DNA of 46,485 nucleotides from Vulcanibacillus modesticaldus (GTDB taxonomy: Bacteria > Bacillota > Bacilli > Tepidibacillales > Tepidibacillaceae): assembly GCF_001730235.1 (NCBI RefSeq), contig NZ_MIJF01000008.1, positions 1 to 46,485 of the forward strand, in the 5' to 3' direction. Under the pieces are notes generated by a model. That model was not told the DNA's origin and did no database searches. It saw only the letters and a list, made by a program, of their open reading frames with translations. Below, piece by piece: positions 8,341 to 16,344 of this stretch. The translations under genes and the position numbers were made by a program. Within the stretch, counting starts at the first letter, position 1. Every line of letters starts with the position of its first letter.

Positions 8341-8391
8341 CCCCTGATTTTGTTCTATTCAATCTAAAGGCAGCATAGACTAGTTCAGGGG
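8341..8391 (+). promoter_or_regulatory. Long stem-loop whose 3' arm contains the ytpI ribosome site
   Basis: CCCCTGA (8341-8347) pairs perfectly with TCAGGGG (8385-8391), with an inner TCTAT/ATAGA pairing. The 3' arm holds AGGGG, the only good Shine-Dalgarno for the ATG at 8401. The structure could act as a weak terminator after ytkL (TGTTTT follows) or mask translation of ytpI. Confidence 0.35.
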
Positions 8392-8400
8392 TGTTTTAAA

Positions 8401-8685
8401 ATGTTGAAAAATATTATCTATTTAATTTTTGCTTTGGCCACAGTATTTTATGCTATATTGCGAATTCCAATATTAAGTTATGAAGTTGAGGCCAGGCTTT
8501 TTAGTATAATATGGTTGTTTTTTGCTCTTCTAGTAATTGGAGCCCAACTAGAACGGTTATTAGACTATGATGAGAAAAAACAAAAAAATCTAATGAGGTT
8601 GAAGAAATATCAACTTTGGAAGCAAGAACAGAATTACCTTAGGAATAAAGCTCAAGTGTATAAACAAATAAAGGATTATAATTGA
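8401..8685 (+). CDS. ytpI: Small YtpI-like membrane protein
   Basis: 94 residues with two hydrophobic helices (about residues 4-22 and 34-52). A basic, Gln/Lys-rich cytoplasmic tail follows, likely coiled (LERLLDYDEKKQKNLMRLKK). Length, topology and position between ytkL and ytoI match B. subtilis YtpI (about 100 residues, unknown function). The assignment rests mostly on synteny. A terminator follows 39 nt after the stop. Confidence 0.7.
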   Translation: MLKNIIYLIFALATVFYAILRIPILSYEVEARLFSIIWLFFALLVIGAQLERLLDYDEKKQKNLMRLKKYQLWKQEQNYLRNKAQVYKQIKDYN

Positions 8686-8723
8686 TACAAAATACAATAC
8701 TTAATCAAAGGTACATTAACATT

Positions 8724-8748
8724 AAGTGCAATTATGCACTTTTTTTTA
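8724..8748 (+). terminator. Terminator after ytpI
   Basis: AAGTGCA (8724-8730) and TGCACTT (8735-8741) form a 7-bp stem with a 4-nt loop, followed directly by a run of T. Confidence 0.8.
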
Positions 8749-8752
8749 TTTC

Positions 8753-8761
8753 TGTTATAAT
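8753..8761 (+). promoter_or_regulatory. Putative ytoI promoter (extended -10)
   Basis: TGTTATAAT (8753-8761) is an extended -10 box just after the ytpI terminator and 65 nt before the ytoI start. No convincing -35 box is seen. Confidence 0.4.
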
Positions 8762-8826
8762 GGAGAATGATACAGTTAAAAAAATATAATATAACAGTTG
8801 ATTATATGAAGGTATGGTGAATATAC

Positions 8827-10137
8827 TTGGCTACAAAGCATGAACAAATATTAAACTATATTGAGAAACTTTCAGTTGGTAGTAAAATTTCAGTAAGGCA
8901 AGTAGCCCGTGATTTGGGTGTAAGTGAAGGGACAGCTTATCGGGCGATCAAGGATGCCGAAAATTTAGGTTACGTAAGTACAATTGAACGGGTTGGTACA
9001 GTTAGGATTGAAAAAAAAGACAAAGAAAATATTGAACGACTAACATTTGCTGAGGTAGTTAATATTGTAGAAGGGCATGTTTTAGGAGGAAGAGAAGGAC
9101 TCTACAAAACATTAAATAAATTTGTTATAGGTGCTATGAAGTTAGAAGCAATGATGAAGTATATTGAATCGGGTAGTTTGCTTATTGTTGGCAATCGTTA
9201 TGAGGCTCATAAGTTAGCTTTAGAAAATGGGGCAGCAGTATTGATCACCGGTGGATTTGATACCAGCGAAGAGGTGAAACTTCTTGCTGATGAGTTGGAG
9301 TTACCAATACTTTCGACTAGCTATGATACTTTTACAGTGGCTTCTATCATCAACCGTGCTATCTATGACCGATTGATTAAAAAGGAAATAATGATGGTAG
9401 AGGATATCATATATGAGCAAAAAGAGGTAAATTATCTGTATGATTACCAAACAATTGGTGATTGGCAGTTATTACTGGAAAAAACTAAGCATAGCAGATT
9501 TCCTGTAGTAGACCACCAAATGAAATTAGTTGGAGTTGTAACTTCCAAGGATGTGATTGGTAAAGAAACGACTATCTCTATTGATAAGGTAATGACTAGA
9601 AATCCGATATCAGTATTACCGAAAACATCTATTGCTTCAGCTGCTCACTTGATGGTTTGGGAAGGGATAGAACTTTTACCAGTAGTAGATTCTTATCGTA
9701 GGTTACTCGGTGTTATCAGTAGACAAGATGTATTAAAAGCCTTGCAATATATTCAAAATCAACCTCAAATTGGTGAAACGATAGACGATCTTATCTTGAA
9801 ACAGTTTGAAGAATATAAAATAGATGATTCAGTGATTATTAAAGGAACTGTAACCCCTCAAATGACTAACCAATTTGGTTCTTTATCGATCGGTCCTTTG
9901 ACTAGTCTTATTAAAGAAGCAGCCCATAGGGTTTTACGAAAATACAAAAAGGGAGACCTCGTACCAGAAAACATTATGATTTATTTTATAAAACCAATCC
10001 AAATCGAAAATGAGATAGAAGTAAAGGCGAAAGTGATTGAAGTTAGTAGGAAGTTCGGTAAAATTGAAGTTGAAGTTTGGCATAATAATAAAATCGTAGG
10101 TAAAGCTTTAATGACTTCACAAGTCATTGAAAGGTGA
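8827..10137 (+). CDS. ytoI: HTH-DRTGG-CBS-hotdog protein YtoI
   Basis: 436 residues in four parts. There is an N-terminal winged-helix/HTH (VRQVARDLGVSEGTAYRAIK, about residues 23-42). A DRTGG domain spans about 75-185 (GGREGL, then VLITGGFDTSEEV). Two CBS repeats span about 195-315 (SRFPVVDHQMKLVGVVTSKD and ELLPVVDSYRRLLGVISRQD). The C-terminal part (about 325-436) has the strand pattern of a hotdog thioesterase-like domain. This is the YtoI arrangement of B. subtilis. CBS pairs commonly bind adenosine nucleotides, so a nucleotide-sensing regulator is plausible; no target is known. The start is TTG with GGTG 8 nt upstream. Confidence 0.88.
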   Translation: MATKHEQILNYIEKLSVGSKISVRQVARDLGVSEGTAYRAIKDAENLGYVSTIERVGTVRIEKKDKENIERLTFAEVVNIVEGHVLGGREGLYKTLNKFVIGAMKLEAMMKYIESGSLLIVGNRYEAHKLALENGAAVLITGGFDTSEEVKLLADELELPILSTSYDTFTVASIINRAIYDRLIKKEIMMVEDIIYEQKEVNYLYDYQTIGDWQLLLEKTKHSRFPVVDHQMKLVGVVTSKDVIGKETTISIDKVMTRNPISVLPKTSIASAAHLMVWEGIELLPVVDSYRRLLGVISRQDVLKALQYIQNQPQIGETIDDLILKQFEEYKIDDSVIIKGTVTPQMTNQFGSLSIGPLTSLIKEAAHRVLRKYKKGDLVPENIMIYFIKPIQIENEIEVKAKVIEVSRKFGKIEVEVWHNNKIVGKALMTSQVIER

Positions 10138-10149
10138 TTAAAATTCTTC

Positions 10150-10178
10150 AACCCGACACTACTGTTAGATGTCGGGTT
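10150..10178 (+). terminator. Terminator after ytoI, possibly bidirectional
   Basis: AACCCGACA (10150-10158) pairs with TGTCGGGTT (10170-10178), a perfect 9-bp stem between two convergent genes. The T-rich flank is modest on both strands (ATCTCATTTT on the plus strand, GAATTTT on the minus), so it may serve both. Confidence 0.7.
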
Positions 10179-10197
10179 ATCTCATTTTAAATATTGA

Positions 10198-10386
10198 TTA
10201 TTCACTATCTTTATTAGGGATGAACCAGCACCCTTGAGGAGTTTCATCTATGATAACTGAAATATTTTCTCTTTCCAATTCTTTTTTAATTAATTCGATA
10301 ACTTCGGTAGTTTCTGCATATGCTGAAAATCCATTCTTAATCTTATTTACTTTTGCCCTTGCTAATTCTTTTCTATTAATTATCAT
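10198..10386 (-). CDS. Small conserved-looking protein of unknown function
   Basis: 62 residues, acidic/basic mixed and soluble, with no membrane segment or metal motif. AGGGGGC precedes the ATG by about 7 nt, which supports real translation. The tail TPQGCWFIPNKD, with Trp, Gly and Pro, looks like a folded small domain. I do not recognise a family. It lies where B. subtilis carries nrnA (ytqI), downstream of ytrI, but has no DHH/DHHA1 motifs and is not a fragment of that gene. Confidence 0.6.
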   Translation of the reverse strand: MIINRKELARAKVNKIKNGFSAYAETTEVIELIKKELERENISVIIDETPQGCWFIPNKDSE

Positions 10387-10398
10387 ATATCTGCCCCC

Positions 10399-10426
10399 TT
10401 TTCAAACGATTATTTATGTTTGAAAA
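10399..10426. promoter_or_regulatory. Inverted repeat upstream of the 62-residue gene
   Basis: TTTTCAAAC (10399-10407) and GTTTGAAAA (10418-10426) are a perfect 9-bp inverted repeat with a 10-nt spacer. It ends about 13 nt before the start codon on the minus strand, next to the ribosome site. It could be an operator or an mRNA hairpin. Confidence 0.3.
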
Positions 10427-10483
10427 AAATTTCTTATATCTATTTTACACAAAATAATATTTTTTTGCGACTTCTGGGGTATA

Positions 10484-10969
10484 CTATTCCTTTTTATGCT
10501 CTCTGATTACTATCCATATTTCAGTAGTAGACTGGATTGAGACAAATTTGACATTTATTTGATAATTTTTTTCTTTAATCTTATATATCCTTTGATTGAG
10601 CAACTGAAAGATAAAATCAGGAGATTTTTTTACATCTTCTATCTTTTTTCCAATCAAAAACTGGGTTTCATCCATTAACTTTTCAAGTAACTCTGTTTCT
10701 ATGAAGGGATCTAGTTGATCATCATAGTGGAATTTGATAATTCGAATTAGTTGGTTTTGTTGTCGTTGTTTTCTCTCTTGTTTCAGGGTTTCATTTTCGT
10801 TTTTACAGTTTTTTAATTCCACGGTTAGTCTGTCATTAATTTTCATCAGATCATCTATCTGTTTACCATGAAGATATAAAAAGAAAAAGAAGCCTGTATA
10901 GATACCCATGATAAAGAAAATAAGGTTACGTACAAAACTTTTATGATTTTTCCAAAATACGTATCTCAT
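10484..10969 (-). CDS. ytrI: Sporulation membrane protein YtrI
   Basis: About 161 residues: a short basic N-terminus, one membrane helix (about residues 15-34, NLIFFIMGIYTGFFFFLYL), a predicted coiled coil (about 40-72) and a soluble C-terminal domain. Topology, length and pairing with ytrH match B. subtilis YtrI, a sigma-E-controlled protein. ATG at 10967-10969 is chosen; a TTG at 10970-10972 is also possible, with AGGGG 7 nt upstream. The ytrH stop overlaps this start, indicating a coupled pair. Confidence 0.8.
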   Translation of the reverse strand: MRYVFWKNHKSFVRNLIFFIMGIYTGFFFFLYLHGKQIDDLMKINDRLTVELKNCKNENETLKQERKQRQQNQLIRIIKFHYDDQLDPFIETELLEKLMDETQFLIGKKIEDVKKSPDFIFQLLNQRIYKIKEKNYQINVKFVSIQSTTEIWIVIREHKKE

Positions 10970-11295
10970 CAATTTATATCCCCTTTAAACAACCAATGTA
11001 GAACTATTTCTGCTGTAAGTGCTCCTACTAAAGCCATCAAAATATAAATTATTTGTTTTATAAGTGAGGATATATTTCCATCGATGATGCTAATTTCAAA
11101 AACTTTAATGGCGTCAAAAGTCCCTCCTAGTGCAACGACTAAAGCCCATATTTTTAGTCTATCAGCGTAATCAAGCATGGTGAAAATAGGAGGTTGATTG
11201 GTTAAAAAGGCCCCTAACCCTCCAAATAGTGATCCTCCCAGCAATACACCAAATGCGATAAAATAGTACATAATAACATTTTTAATAAATTCCAT
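10969..11295 (-). CDS. ytrH: Sporulation membrane protein YtrH
   Basis: 108 residues with three hydrophobic segments. The family pattern FIAFGVLLGGSLFGGLGAFL near the N-terminus is followed by LKIWALVVALGGTFDAIKVF. B. subtilis YtrH (about 113 residues) is made in the mother cell under sigma-E. A sigma-E-like promoter lies just upstream (11337-11363). The gene is first in the minus-strand pair ytrH-ytrI, divergent from dnaE. AGAAGGAT lies upstream of the ATG. Confidence 0.85.
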   Translation of the reverse strand: MEFIKNVIMYYFIAFGVLLGGSLFGGLGAFLTNQPPIFTMLDYADRLKIWALVVALGGTFDAIKVFEISIIDGNISSLIKQIIYILMALVGALTAEIVLHWLFKGDIN

Positions 11296-11336
11296 TGATA
11301 ATCCTTCTCCCTAACATCACTTGTCCTTTACTAATA

Positions 11337-11363
11337 TGTATGGATATTTTTGAAGAAAATGAT
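11337..11363 (-). promoter_or_regulatory. Putative sigma-E promoter of ytrH-ytrI
   Basis: On the minus strand CATACA (11337-11342) matches the sigma-E -10 core. ATCATTTT (11356-11363) resembles the sigma-E -35 box at 13 nt spacing. The expected start is about 35 nt before the ytrH ATG. B. subtilis ytrHI is sigma-E dependent, which supports the call. Confidence 0.45.
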
Positions 11364-11483
11364 TAAAAAACTTTATAAGGTGCTGGTTTATTTGGTAAAG
11401 ATAGTGGATGTACCATATAATTAGATATAATGGAATTATATTAAATCCGTTCGGAACTATTTTATAAAAAGGGAGTAATTATT

Positions 11484-14400
11484 GTGTCGAGTTTTGTCCA
11501 TCTCCATGTTCATACCGAGTATAGTTTATTGGATGGTGCATCTAGAATAGAATCGTTGGTAAAAAAAGCTAAGGAATTAGGAATGAGTGCCTTAAGTATT
11601 ACAGATCATGGTAATATGTACGGGGTAGTCCCTTTTTACAAAGCCTGTTTAAAGGAAGGTATCAAACCTATTATCGGTTGTGAAATATATTTAACCCCGG
11701 GGAATAGGAAAGATAGGGAATCAAGGCAGGAACAGAAAATATTTCATTTGGTTCTACTGGCAAAGAATCAAACTGGTTATAAGAATTTAATGAATATCGT
11801 ATCAATCGCTCATTTAGAAGGTTTTTATTATAAGCCAAGAGTAGACAAAAAAATATTGGAAAAATATAGTGATGGGATAATTGCTTTAAGTAGTTGTATA
11901 GCTGGAGAAATTAATCACTACCTATTAAATGATCAATATGAAAAGGCTAAAATAGCAGCATTAGAATATCGTGATATTTTTGGAAAAGATAACTTTTATT
12001 TAGAAATTCAAGATCATGGATTAGAGGAACAAAAAAAAATAATTCCTCATCTAATCAAATTGAGTGAAGAGATCAAAATACCTTTAGTTGCAACTAATGA
12101 TGTGCATTATATTAATAAGGAAGATGCTATAATTCAAGATGTTCTTTTAGCGATAGGAACAGGAAGTAAATTAGAAGATGACAATCGACTGCGTTTTGAA
12201 ACCACAGAGTTTTATTTAAAAGATGAAAAAATGATGAGAAAAAGATTCTCTAAACTGCCTAATGCTATTGAACAAACAGCCATGATTGCAAAACGGTGTA
12301 ATATTGAAATAGATTTGGGGCAAACTGCATTACCAAAATACCCTGTACCTAAAGAGGTTTCAGCGATTGAATATTTGAAAGCTTTATCTTTAAAGGGATT
12401 ACAAAAAAGGTATCATAATATTACAAAAGAATTACGGGATAGATTATCTTATGAGTTATCAATTATTGAAAAGATGGGCTTCGCTGATTATTTTTTGATT
12501 GTATGGGATTTCATGAAGTTTGCTCATAAATCGAAGATTATGACAGGGCCAGGGCGTGGTTCGGCAGCTGGAAGTTTAGTAGCTTATGTTTTAGGAATTA
12601 CTGACGTAGATCCGATTAAGTATGGATTGTTGTTTGAGAGATTCTTGAACCCGCAAAGGGTCAATATGCCTGATATTGACATTGATTTCAACTATGAGCG
12701 ACGTGACGAAGTAATCAAATATGTATCGGAAAAATATGGTGCTAATCGAGTGGCACAAATAATAACATTCGGTACATTTGCTGCAAAAGCGGCAATTCGT
12801 GATGTAGGTAGGGTATTAAATTTGCCGTATTCTCAAGTTGATAAGATTGCCAAACTAATTCCTAACCAATTGGGTATCACGATTAAACAAGCACTTAGTG
12901 AAGTTAAGGAATTGAGAGAGTTATATCAAAAGGATGAAAACCTTAAGAGTCTGATTGACATAGCAATTAAAATTGAAGGTATGCCTAGGCATCACTCCAC
13001 CCATGCTGCAGGTGTAGTTATAGCTGATAAACCTTTGACAGATTATACTCCGCTTCAAAGGGGACAAGAAGATATTTCTTTAACCCAGTTTCCGATGGGT
13101 ATTTTGGAAGAAATCGGATTATTAAAGATGGACTTTTTAGGCTTAAGAAACTTAACGATAATTGAAAAAACCTTAAATTGGATTAAAAAAACTAAAAATA
13201 TAGATCTTAGCTTACACGAACTTGACATAAATGATGAATTAACATATCAGCTACTTAGTAATGGTGATACTAAAGGAATTTTTCAATTAGAATCTGCTGG
13301 GGTAACAAAGGTACTTAGAGAATTAAAGCCTTCTCATTTTGAGGATATTGTAGCAGTTCTTGCTTTATATCGTCCTGGACCTATGGAGTTCATTCCTGAT
13401 TATATTAAAGCAAAGCATGGTCAAAAGTCTGTAACTTATCCCCATGAAAATCTTAAACCTATCTTGTCTGATACTTACGGCATTATTATCTATCAGGAAC
13501 AAATTATGCAAATAGCTTCTAAAATGGCTGGTTTCAGTTTAGGTGAAGCTGATTTATTAAGAAGAGCGGTAGGTAAGAAAAAAAGAGAGATTTTATTAAA
13601 AGAGAGGGAGCATTTTGTAAAAGGTGCTATCAAAAATGGTTATCAAGAAGGTATTGCTAATGAAGTGTATGATATGATCGTCCGTTTTGCTAATTACGGA
13701 TTCAATCGTTCCCATGCTGTGGCCTATAGTGTTTTAGCATATCAAACTGCTTATTTAAAAGCACATTATCCTGTAGAATTTATGACTGCTTTAATCTCTG
13801 AATCCATGGGCAATCCGGGCAAAGTAGTCGAATATATTGAGGAATCTAGGAAAATGGGGATTGAAGTTTTACCTCCTGATGTTTTACTTAGTGACTATAA
13901 TTTTAGTATTGAAGATGGAAAAATTAGATTTGGTCTTGCAGCGATCAAAAACATCGGGATAAATGTGATAGAATCAATTCTTAATCATAGAAAGGCCAAT
14001 AAGAAATATAAGACGGTTTTCGATTTTTGTATGCAATCAGATAATAAGGTGTGTAATCGCAAAACGATGGAAGCATTAATACTTAGCGGAGCTCTAGATT
14101 CTTTTGGTGTTCATAGGGCACAATTAATGGCTAATTTAGATGATCTTCTTGAGCGGGTTCAAAAAAAGAAAAAGTTGCAAGATGAATTACAAATTCGCTT
14201 GTTTGATGACCTAGATAGTGAGATTGATAACGAATTTGACTGGATTCAAGTTAAGCCATATTCTAATCAAGAGCTTTTGCAAAAGGAAAAGGAAGTACTA
14301 GGTCTTTATCTTTCAGGACATCCTCTAAAATCCTATGAGACTATCTTAAATCAGTATGTGACCCACTCCTATGAAGAATTATGCTCTTTGCCAGAAGGAA

Positions 14401-14900
14401 AACAGGTGATTATTGGTGGGTTGATAACCGGTATAAAACAAATATTAACAAAGAAAGGAATGCCAATGGCATTTGTAACCCTAGAGATTAATTCTAATGA
14501 TGTAGAACTGATTGTATTTCCGAATGAATTCCAACAATACAGGGCTCAATTAATTGATGAACAGGGAATCTTAGTTCAAGGAAGAATAAGTTATAAAGAT
14601 GAGGAACCAACCATCATAGTTAAAAAAATAACATTATTATCTTTCCTTGAGAAAATTAAAAAAGAAAAACAGATAACGAGATTAATAATCAAAATATCTG
14701 TTAATAACGATAAAAGAAATAAACTAAATCAACTAAAAAATCTATTAAGCAGATTTAAAGGTTCTATACCTGTAATTCTTTATTATGAAAGGAATAAAAG
14801 GCTGATCCGGCTTTCCGATGAATATAGAATTAAATATGATGAAAACTTTAAACATTCTGTTGAAGAGCTGCTTGGGAGTGGTTCTATAATCATAAAATGA
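11484..14900 (+). CDS. dnaE: DNA polymerase III alpha subunit DnaE
   Basis: Replicative polymerase of 1138 residues, close to B. subtilis DnaE (about 1115), which extends RNA primers before hand-off to PolC. The N-terminal PHP domain starts FVHLHVHTEYSLLDG and keeps its metal-binding His pair. The catalytic palm carries MPDIDIDF, with Asp at about 397 and 399, and a third Asp at about 550 in LLKMDFLGLRNL. A C-terminal HhH and OB-fold region follows (about 930-1040, KQVIIGGLITGIKQI). The start is GTG with GGGAG 8 nt upstream. A TATAAT lies at about 11429-11434. The gene ends in its own terminator, so it appears transcribed separately from malic enzyme. Confidence 0.97.
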   Translation: MSSFVHLHVHTEYSLLDGASRIESLVKKAKELGMSALSITDHGNMYGVVPFYKACLKEGIKPIIGCEIYLTPGNRKDRESRQEQKIFHLVLLAKNQTGYKNLMNIVSIAHLEGFYYKPRVDKKILEKYSDGIIALSSCIAGEINHYLLNDQYEKAKIAALEYRDIFGKDNFYLEIQDHGLEEQKKIIPHLIKLSEEIKIPLVATNDVHYINKEDAIIQDVLLAIGTGSKLEDDNRLRFETTEFYLKDEKMMRKRFSKLPNAIEQTAMIAKRCNIEIDLGQTALPKYPVPKEVSAIEYLKALSLKGLQKRYHNITKELRDRLSYELSIIEKMGFADYFLIVWDFMKFAHKSKIMTGPGRGSAAGSLVAYVLGITDVDPIKYGLLFERFLNPQRVNMPDIDIDFNYERRDEVIKYVSEKYGANRVAQIITFGTFAAKAAIRDVGRVLNLPYSQVDKIAKLIPNQLGITIKQALSEVKELRELYQKDENLKSLIDIAIKIEGMPRHHSTHAAGVVIADKPLTDYTPLQRGQEDISLTQFPMGILEEIGLLKMDFLGLRNLTIIEKTLNWIKKTKNIDLSLHELDINDELTYQLLSNGDTKGIFQLESAGVTKVLRELKPSHFEDIVAVLALYRPGPMEFIPDYIKAKHGQKSVTYPHENLKPILSDTYGIIIYQEQIMQIASKMAGFSLGEADLLRRAVGKKKREILLKEREHFVKGAIKNGYQEGIANEVYDMIVRFANYGFNRSHAVAYSVLAYQTAYLKAHYPVEFMTALISESMGNPGKVVEYIEESRKMGIEVLPPDVLLSDYNFSIEDGKIRFGLAAIKNIGINVIESILNHRKANKKYKTVFDFCMQSDNKVCNRKTMEALILSGALDSFGVHRAQLMANLDDLLERVQKKKKLQDELQIRLFDDLDSEIDNEFDWIQVKPYSNQELLQKEKEVLGLYLSGHPLKSYETILNQYVTHSYEELCSLPEGKQVIIGGLITGIKQILTKKGMPMAFVTLEINSNDVELIVFPNEFQQYRAQLIDEQGILVQGRISYKDEEPTIIVKKITLLSFLEKIKKEKQITRLIIKISVNNDKRNKLNQLKNLLSRFKGSIPVILYYERNKRLIRLSDEYRIKYDENFKHSVEELLGSGSIIIK

Positions 14901-14936
14901 ATATGAATAACCCTATAATATTTTGTGATTTTTTTT
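14889..14936 (+). terminator. Terminator overlapping the dnaE stop
   Basis: ATCATAAAAT (14889-14898) pairs with ATTTTGTGAT (14920-14929) through one G-U pair, followed by T7. The 5' arm lies within the last dnaE codons. Confidence 0.7.
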
Positions 14937-15001
14937 AGAAAATTCACTATTATTCTAATAATCTATTTAATTTGATTTATGTGTTTTATCAGTTTCTTTT
15001 T

Positions 15002-15010
15002 TGGTATAAT
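15002..15010 (+). promoter_or_regulatory. Malic enzyme promoter (extended -10)
   Basis: TGGTATAAT (15002-15010) is a consensus extended -10 element; the -35 region is poor. The start is expected at about 15016-15018, inside the palindrome at 15015-15027. Confidence 0.6.
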
Positions 15011-15014
15011 AGGG

Positions 15015-15027
15015 GTGGTCAGACCAC
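15015..15027. promoter_or_regulatory. FadR/GntR-type operator at the malic enzyme transcription start
   Basis: GTGGTCAGACCAC is a perfect 13-bp palindrome centred on A15021. Its core TGGTCnGACCA is the classic operator form of FadR/PdhR-type GntR regulators. It lies 5 nt after the -10 box. The gene after malic enzyme (16345) encodes such a regulator, so repression of the pair, with autoregulation, is the simple reading. Confidence 0.6.
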
Positions 15028-15085
15028 TTTTAATTCTAACAATACTTTAAAGAAATAAAATAATAGGGTTAGGGGATGAATAGCT

Positions 15086-16318
15086 GTGGCTACTTTAAAA
15101 GAAGAATCATTAAAAATGCATCGAGAGAGTCAAGGGAAATTAGAGGTTAAAGCAAAAGTAAAACTTGTTGATGCTCACGACCTTAGTTTGGCTTATTCTC
15201 CAGGTGTAGCAGAACCTTGTATTGAAATCCACGATGACAAAGAGAAGGTATATGACTATACCATGAAAGGTAATACTGTAGCTGTAGTCTCTGATGGTAC
15301 GGCTGTTTTAGGGCTTGGTAATATCGGACCAGAAGCAGCGATGCCTGTAATGGAAGGAAAGGCAGTCCTATTCAAAAACTTTGCTGGAGTAGATGCTTTT
15401 CCAATTTGCCTTGATACCACTGATATTGATAAGATCGTAGAAACAGTTAAATTATTAGAACCAACTTTTGGTGGTGTTAACCTAGAAGATATTGCGGCAC
15501 CAAATTGTTTTATTATTGAAGAAAGATTAAAAAAAGAGACTAATATCCCAATATTCCATGATGACCAACATGGAACAGCGATAGTAACATTAGCAGGTTT
15601 AATTAACGCTTTAAAAATTGTTAATAAAAAGATAGATAAAATTAAAGTAGTAGCTAATGGTGCTGGTGCATCAGGTATTGCAATAATTAAACTTTTAATG
15701 AGCATGGGAGTTAAGGATGTTATCATGTGCGATACCAAAGGTATCATTTATGAAGGACGTCCTTACGGAATGAATCCTTTTAAAGAAGAAATTGCTAAAA
15801 TTACTAACAGGGATAAAGTATCTGGTGATTTAAAGGATGCATTAAAGGGAGCAGATGTATTCATCGGTGTATCCGTGGCTGGAGCGTTATCGCAAGATAT
15901 GATTAAAGGAATGAATGAAAATCCTATCATTTTTGCACTAGCAAACCCAACCCCAGAGATTTTCCCAGAAGATGCTAAGAAGGCTGGGGCGAAAGTTGTT
16001 GGGACTGGACGTTCAGATTTTCCTAACCAAGTTAATAACGTTTTAGCATTCCCTGGGCTATTTAGAGGGGCATTAGATGTACGGGCAACAGATATAAATG
16101 AAGAAATGAAAATAGCTGCAGCATATGCGATTGCAGAGTTAATATCTGAAGAAGAGCTTAATGAAGATTATGTAATCCCAGATCCATTTGATCCACGTGT
16201 TGCTTCACGTGTTGCAGCTAGGGTTGCACAGGCTGCTATGGATTCAGGAGTTGCTAGAATTAATGTAGATCCAAATGAAATTGAAGAAAAAACTAAAAAA
16301 ATGGCAGTCATAAAATAG
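15086..16318 (+). CDS. Malic enzyme (YtsJ/MalS type)
   Basis: Oxidative decarboxylation of malate to pyruvate and CO2 with NAD(P). The 410-residue length is that of the short bacterial malic enzymes. Landmarks are LAYSPGVAEPC (substrate Tyr region, about residues 35-45), the Lys/Asp stretch FKNFAGVDAFPICLDTTD, the metal site IFHDDQHGTA (about 153-162), the Rossmann loop VVANGAGASGIA (about 186-197) and LANPTPEI. The start is GTG with AGGGG about 10 nt upstream; no better start is seen. NADP preference is likely by similarity to YtsJ but not proven from sequence. It is followed 26 nt later by the FadR-type regulator. Confidence 0.93.
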   Translation: MATLKEESLKMHRESQGKLEVKAKVKLVDAHDLSLAYSPGVAEPCIEIHDDKEKVYDYTMKGNTVAVVSDGTAVLGLGNIGPEAAMPVMEGKAVLFKNFAGVDAFPICLDTTDIDKIVETVKLLEPTFGGVNLEDIAAPNCFIIEERLKKETNIPIFHDDQHGTAIVTLAGLINALKIVNKKIDKIKVVANGAGASGIAIIKLLMSMGVKDVIMCDTKGIIYEGRPYGMNPFKEEIAKITNRDKVSGDLKDALKGADVFIGVSVAGALSQDMIKGMNENPIIFALANPTPEIFPEDAKKAGAKVVGTGRSDFPNQVNNVLAFPGLFRGALDVRATDINEEMKIAAAYAIAELISEEELNEDYVIPDPFDPRVASRVAARVAQAAMDSGVARINVDPNEIEEKTKKMAVIK

Positions 16319-16344
16319 ATTAAATAAGTGAAAGAGGTGCGCCG

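Noticed and set aside
15256-15747. Long open frame antisense to malic enzyme
   Set aside because: It lies fully inside malic enzyme in the opposite strand, has no ribosome site and its composition mirrors the sense codons. Similar antisense frames within accD, pyk, citZ, fumarase, oppD and ytaF were dropped for the same reason.
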